The translations under genes were made by a program, and so were the position numbers. The notes below the pieces were generated by a model. The model ran no database searches, was not told where the DNA came from, and was given only the letters and a program-made list of their open reading frames with translations. Of a stretch of 8,162 nucleotides of DNA, positions 5,817-8,162 are shown piece after piece. How positions within the stretch are numbered: the first letter of the stretch is position 1; each line of letters starts with the position of its first letter. The stretch comes from JBDSGC01 sp046594105 (GTDB taxonomy: Bacteria > Acidobacteriota > Thermoanaerobaculia > Gp7-AA8). The stretch is taken from the NCBI GenBank assembly GCA_046594105.1, contig JBKJQB010000159.1:1-8162 (forward strand), in the 5' to 3' direction.

Positions 5817-6284
5817 ATGAACACACTGCCCGGGCGAATCGAGGAGGAGATCCAGAAGATCGTCTCGTCTGAAGGTCTCGAGCTGGTGAACATCGAGTAC
5901 CGCAAACAGGGGCATGCGTACCTGTTGCGGGTGGACATCGACAAAGAGGGTGGGGTGAACCTGGCGGACTGCACGCTGGTTTCGCACCAGATCAGCACGT
6001 TTCTCGACGTCGATGACGCGGTTTCTGTGGAGTACGAGTTACAGGTTTCCTCTCCCGGTCTGGATCGGAAGTTTTACCGGGATGCGGATTATCAGAAGTT
6101 CATCGGCCGGCTGGTTCGGGTGAAGACGTCGAAGCCCATTCGTGGACTTCACGTGATCGTTGGCAGACTCAAGCAGTTTGAGGGCGGTTCCATCGTGGTG
6201 ACAGATGCGGCGGTCAGGAAAGACCCCGACTATGTCATTCCGATGGAGGTCATCAAAGAAACGCGGCTGGAAGTGGAAATCTAG
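5817..6284 (+). CDS. rimP: Ribosome maturation factor RimP
   Basis: Cytosolic factor (DUF150 family, formerly YhbC/YlxS) needed for efficient assembly of the 30S subunit, where it promotes binding of S12 and other proteins. The 155 residues from ATG 5817 match the family length. An N-terminal alpha/beta domain covers about 1-82, with GLELVNIEY and LRVDIDKEGGVNLADC (the family's characteristic acidic D-x-D and DDC-like turn). The signature ELQVSSPGLDRKF lies near 75-87. A C-terminal SH3-like barrel follows (GRLVRVKTSKPI to the end, with IPMEVIKETRLEVEI). It is the first gene of the conserved rimP-nusA-infB operon. Transcription must pass a strong terminator just ahead of the gene, so attenuation is plausible. 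A long hairpin begins at the base after the TAG stop. Confidence 0.95.
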   Translation: MNTLPGRIEEEIQKIVSSEGLELVNIEYRKQGHAYLLRVDIDKEGGVNLADCTLVSHQISTFLDVDDAVSVEYELQVSSPGLDRKFYRDADYQKFIGRLVRVKTSKPIRGLHVIVGRLKQFEGGSIVVTDAAVRKDPDYVIPMEVIKETRLEVEI

Positions 6285-6355
6285 GTTTCGCAGTTCCGCG
6301 GTTGCGGAGGAACGGGGTCACCCCCGTCGACTCCGCGACCGCGCAACTTCGAAAC
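6285..6355 (+). repeat. Long near-palindromic hairpin filling the rimP-nusA junction
   Basis: Almost the whole gap between the genes folds back on itself. Paired segments are 6285-6290 with 6350-6355 (GTTTCG/CGAAAC), 6292-6295 with 6345-6348 (AGTT/AACT), 6297-6309 with 6331-6343 (13 pairs, one G-U), and 6312-6317 with 6322-6327 (ACGGGG/CCCCGT) around a TCAC loop. Only two single mismatches and one small internal loop interrupt about 29 pairs. It starts immediately after the rimP stop and ends five bases before the nusA ribosome site. No T-run follows, so it is not an ordinary terminator. Candidate roles are an RNase III processing site, an mRNA stabiliser, a factor-dependent pause site, or an inserted REP-like palindromic element. 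Confidence 0.6.
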
Positions 6356-6371
6356 GATCTGGGGAGTACCA

Positions 6372-7952
6372 ATGTTCGACGAGAATCTGAGCAAGAACAT
6401 CAAGGCGCTGGCGTACGAGAAGTCCATCGACGTCGAGCGCGTTTTCAAGGCGCTGGAAGATGCGCTGGCCACGGCTGCGCGGAAGTATTACAAAACTCGC
6501 GAGCCGATGGAGACCCTCATCGACCGGGTGAGCGGTTCCATGCAGATGTTCGTCATCAAGGACGTGGTCGTCGACGAGAACGAGATCGAGGACCCCCAGG
6601 CGCAGTGGACTCTGGAGCAGGCGCGCAAGATCGAGAAGGACGCCGAGGTGGGCAGCAAGATCCGTCTGGCCTACATCACCAAGGAAGTGGTCGATGTGGT
6701 AAAGGATCCGAACACGCAGATCCGCACCTGGGAAGCGCAGAAGATCGATCCTGAAGTGGAGCAGGGCGATGAAGTGCGCATCCCGGTCACCAAGCAGGCC
6801 GAAGACTTCGGGCGCATCGCCGCCCAGTCCGCCAAGCAGGTGCTCTACCAGAAGGTTCGCGAGGCCGAACGCGAGAAGGTCTTCAACGAGTTTGCCGGCA
6901 AGGCAGGCGAGCTGGAGAACGGCTACGTCAAGCGCTTCGAGCGCGGCGACATGATCATCGACCTCAACGGCAAGACGGAGGGGATCATCCCTCGTTCGCA
7001 GCAATCGCGCGCCGAGCGCTACTCGCAGGGCGATCGCATCAAAGCAGTCATCGTGGACGTGCACACCCAGCCCAAGGGGCCGCAGGTGGTTCTCTCCCGG
7101 ACCGATCCCCGTCTGCTCATGAAGCTCTTCGAGATGGAAGTGCCGGAGATCTATGACGGCACGGTCATCATCAAGGGTGCGGTGCGCGAACCGGGCGAGC
7201 GCGCCAAGATCGCGGTGACTTCGCGCGAGCGCGATGTCGATCCGGTGGGCGCCTGTGTGGGCATGAAGGGATCCCGCGTTCAGTCGATCATCCGCGAGTT
7301 GCGCGGCGAGAAGATCGACATCATTCCCTGGAACGAAGACATCGTGCAGTTCGCGCAGAACGCGCTGGCACCGGCCAAGATCACCCGCGTCTCCGTCACC
7401 AGCGATGAGATGGCGCACCGTCCGCACCTCGATGTGATCGTCGACAACGACCAGCTGTCCCTGGCCATCGGCAAGCGGGGACTGAACGTTCGTTTGGCCG
7501 CAGAGCTGATCAGCGCCAAGATCGACATCAAGTCGGAAGAAGAAGTGAAGGGCGAAGTGGCCGACGCGCTCAGCGCCATGTTGCAGGAAGCGATGGCCGA
7601 GTCGCGGGCGCAGACCAACGTTCACGAGATCGAGGAGATGCCGGCCGACTGGGCCGATCGCCTGGAGACCGCCGGCTATGACGACCTGGACTCGGTGCTC
7701 AACGCATCGATCGAGGATCTGATGGCCATCCCGGACATCGATGAAGAGATGGCCGCGCAGATGATCGAGCTGGCCCGTCAGCATGAGCGGATCGACGAGC
7801 AGCCATACGGCGAAGACGAGGAACTGTCCGAGGAAGAGGGCGAGGAGGGGGAGGAAGAGGAAGAGCTCCTGGCCTCCGATGACGACCCCGCCGAGGGCGA
7901 CGAGCCCGATGGCGCTGCCTCGGAAACCAAGGAAGAAGCATCCGTGGAGTGA
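6372..7952 (+). CDS. nusA: Transcription termination/antitermination factor NusA
   Basis: RNA-polymerase-bound factor that promotes pausing and intrinsic termination and takes part in antitermination complexes. The 526-residue order is: N-terminal polymerase-binding domain (1 to about 175), S1 domain (about 180-243), KH1 with GMKG (297-300) inside the signature DPVGACVGMKGSRVQSIIRE, and KH2 with GKRG (367-370) inside LAIGKRGLNVRLAAEL. A helix-hairpin-helix-like segment follows (about 425-470, ADWADRLETAGYDDLDSVL), recalling the acidic C-terminal repeats of E. coli NusA but present once. The tail from 472 is very acidic, with 28 Asp/Glu in 55 residues. Oddly, FGRIAAQ starts at 146 rather than near 105 as in Thermotoga NusA, because the VV...DP...A.KI...E.G segment occurs twice (61-101 and 102-139). 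The ribosome site GGGGAG (6361-6366) is ideally spaced from ATG 6372. Confidence 0.98.
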   Translation: MFDENLSKNIKALAYEKSIDVERVFKALEDALATAARKYYKTREPMETLIDRVSGSMQMFVIKDVVVDENEIEDPQAQWTLEQARKIEKDAEVGSKIRLAYITKEVVDVVKDPNTQIRTWEAQKIDPEVEQGDEVRIPVTKQAEDFGRIAAQSAKQVLYQKVREAEREKVFNEFAGKAGELENGYVKRFERGDMIIDLNGKTEGIIPRSQQSRAERYSQGDRIKAVIVDVHTQPKGPQVVLSRTDPRLLMKLFEMEVPEIYDGTVIIKGAVREPGERAKIAVTSRERDVDPVGACVGMKGSRVQSIIRELRGEKIDIIPWNEDIVQFAQNALAPAKITRVSVTSDEMAHRPHLDVIVDNDQLSLAIGKRGLNVRLAAELISAKIDIKSEEEVKGEVADALSAMLQEAMAESRAQTNVHEIEEMPADWADRLETAGYDDLDSVLNASIEDLMAIPDIDEEMAAQMIELARQHERIDEQPYGEDEELSEEEGEEGEEEEELLASDDDPAEGDEPDGAASETKEEASVE

Positions 7953-7977
7953 CGCGTCGAAGCCGTCACATCCTGAG

Positions 7978-7997
7978 CCCCTCGCGCCAGTGAGGGG
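7978..7997 (+). other. Short hairpin in the nusA-infB spacer
   Basis: CCCCTC and GAGGGG form a perfect 6-bp stem around an eight-base loop GCGCCAGT, 25 bases after the nusA stop. No T-run follows, so it should not end transcription. It may be a minor processing or stability element. The rest of the 106-base spacer holds nothing recognisable apart from the infB ribosome site. Confidence 0.3.
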
Positions 7998-8058
7998 ACG
8001 AAGGACAGAGCAACATGTGAAGAACGTTTGAGCAGGCCAGTAACCCAAGGGAGATTGA

Positions 8059-8162
8059 ATGGCGGCAGCAAAATTTCGAGTCAGCGACGTCGCGAAGAAG
8101 ATGAACCTGTCGGACAAGGACCTCATCTTCCGGCTGCAGTCGCTCGGCGCGGAGATCAGCGA
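8059..8162 (+). CDS. infB: Translation initiation factor IF-2, N-terminal start (cut by window end)
   Basis: Only the first 34 codons are present. The peptide begins MAAAKFRVSDVAKKMNLSD and continues with DLIFRLQSLGAEIS. This is the small helical IF2_N module found at the start of IF-2 proteins (pattern R-V-x-D-x-A-K-x-x-N-x-S-x-K-D-L-I-x-x-L-x-x-L-G). IF-2 is the GTPase that recruits fMet-tRNA to the 30S subunit and drives subunit joining; its GTPase domain lies beyond the window. The call also rests on position after rimP and nusA, an order conserved across bacteria. The ribosome site AAGGGAG (8047-8053) is five bases from ATG 8059. The gap from nusA is 106 bases and has no room for ylxR, which many bacteria carry here. 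Confidence 0.92.
   Translation, partial: MAAAKFRVSDVAKKMNLSDKDLIFRLQSLGAEIS

Noticed and set aside
6318..8126. 602-codon open frame on the minus strand opposite nusA
   Set aside because: It mirrors nusA codon by codon in a GC-rich gene where the opposite strand rarely meets stops. The peptide is His/Leu/Arg/Asp-rich with no recognisable domain, and nusA is certain.

Overview
The window is GC-rich, gene-dense bacterial chromosome with nine protein-coding genes, two cut by the window ends, and almost no spare DNA. The gene content is mostly housekeeping. I suspect Acidobacteriota, perhaps near Thermoanaerobaculia, because the NusA and RimP sequences have that flavour and because the one unassigned exported protein carries motifs I associate with large secreted families there. 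This assignment is inference from recalled sequence patterns, not from a search.

Left part (1-3365): the 5' portion of ftsE (minus strand; ABC ATPase of the FtsEX division/cell-wall hydrolase regulator) lies back to back with crcB/fluC (plus strand; fluoride channel). crcB converges on a minus-strand pair, a CNT-family nucleoside transporter (nupC-like) followed 35 bases later by a trimeric-type purine nucleoside phosphorylase. These two form a compact uptake-plus-phosphorolysis salvage unit with a candidate promoter ahead of the transporter.

Middle part (3366-5700): a short gap with a possible dispersed-repeat relic, then an rluD-like 23S rRNA pseudouridine synthase on the minus strand. A 202-base divergent spacer contains a perfect 12-bp palindrome and an abutting inverted repeat. 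It precedes a gene for an exported, cysteine-paired, probably beta-rich protein of unknown function, which ends in a 14-bp hairpin.

Right part (5700-8162): the conserved rimP-nusA-infB operon (ribosome maturation, transcription elongation/termination, translation initiation). Its leader is the most interesting non-coding element here. A candidate extended -10 promoter is followed by an 8-bp hairpin that competes with a strong intrinsic terminator placed only 22 bases before the rimP start. This is an attenuator layout sitting upstream of the gene for NusA, itself a termination factor. A 71-base near-palindromic hairpin fills the rimP-nusA junction. NusA appears to carry a tandem duplication in its RNA-polymerase-binding N-terminal domain and a long acidic tail. 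No CRISPR array, insertion sequence, tRNA or rRNA was seen, and no stretch over 300 bases lacks a gene.
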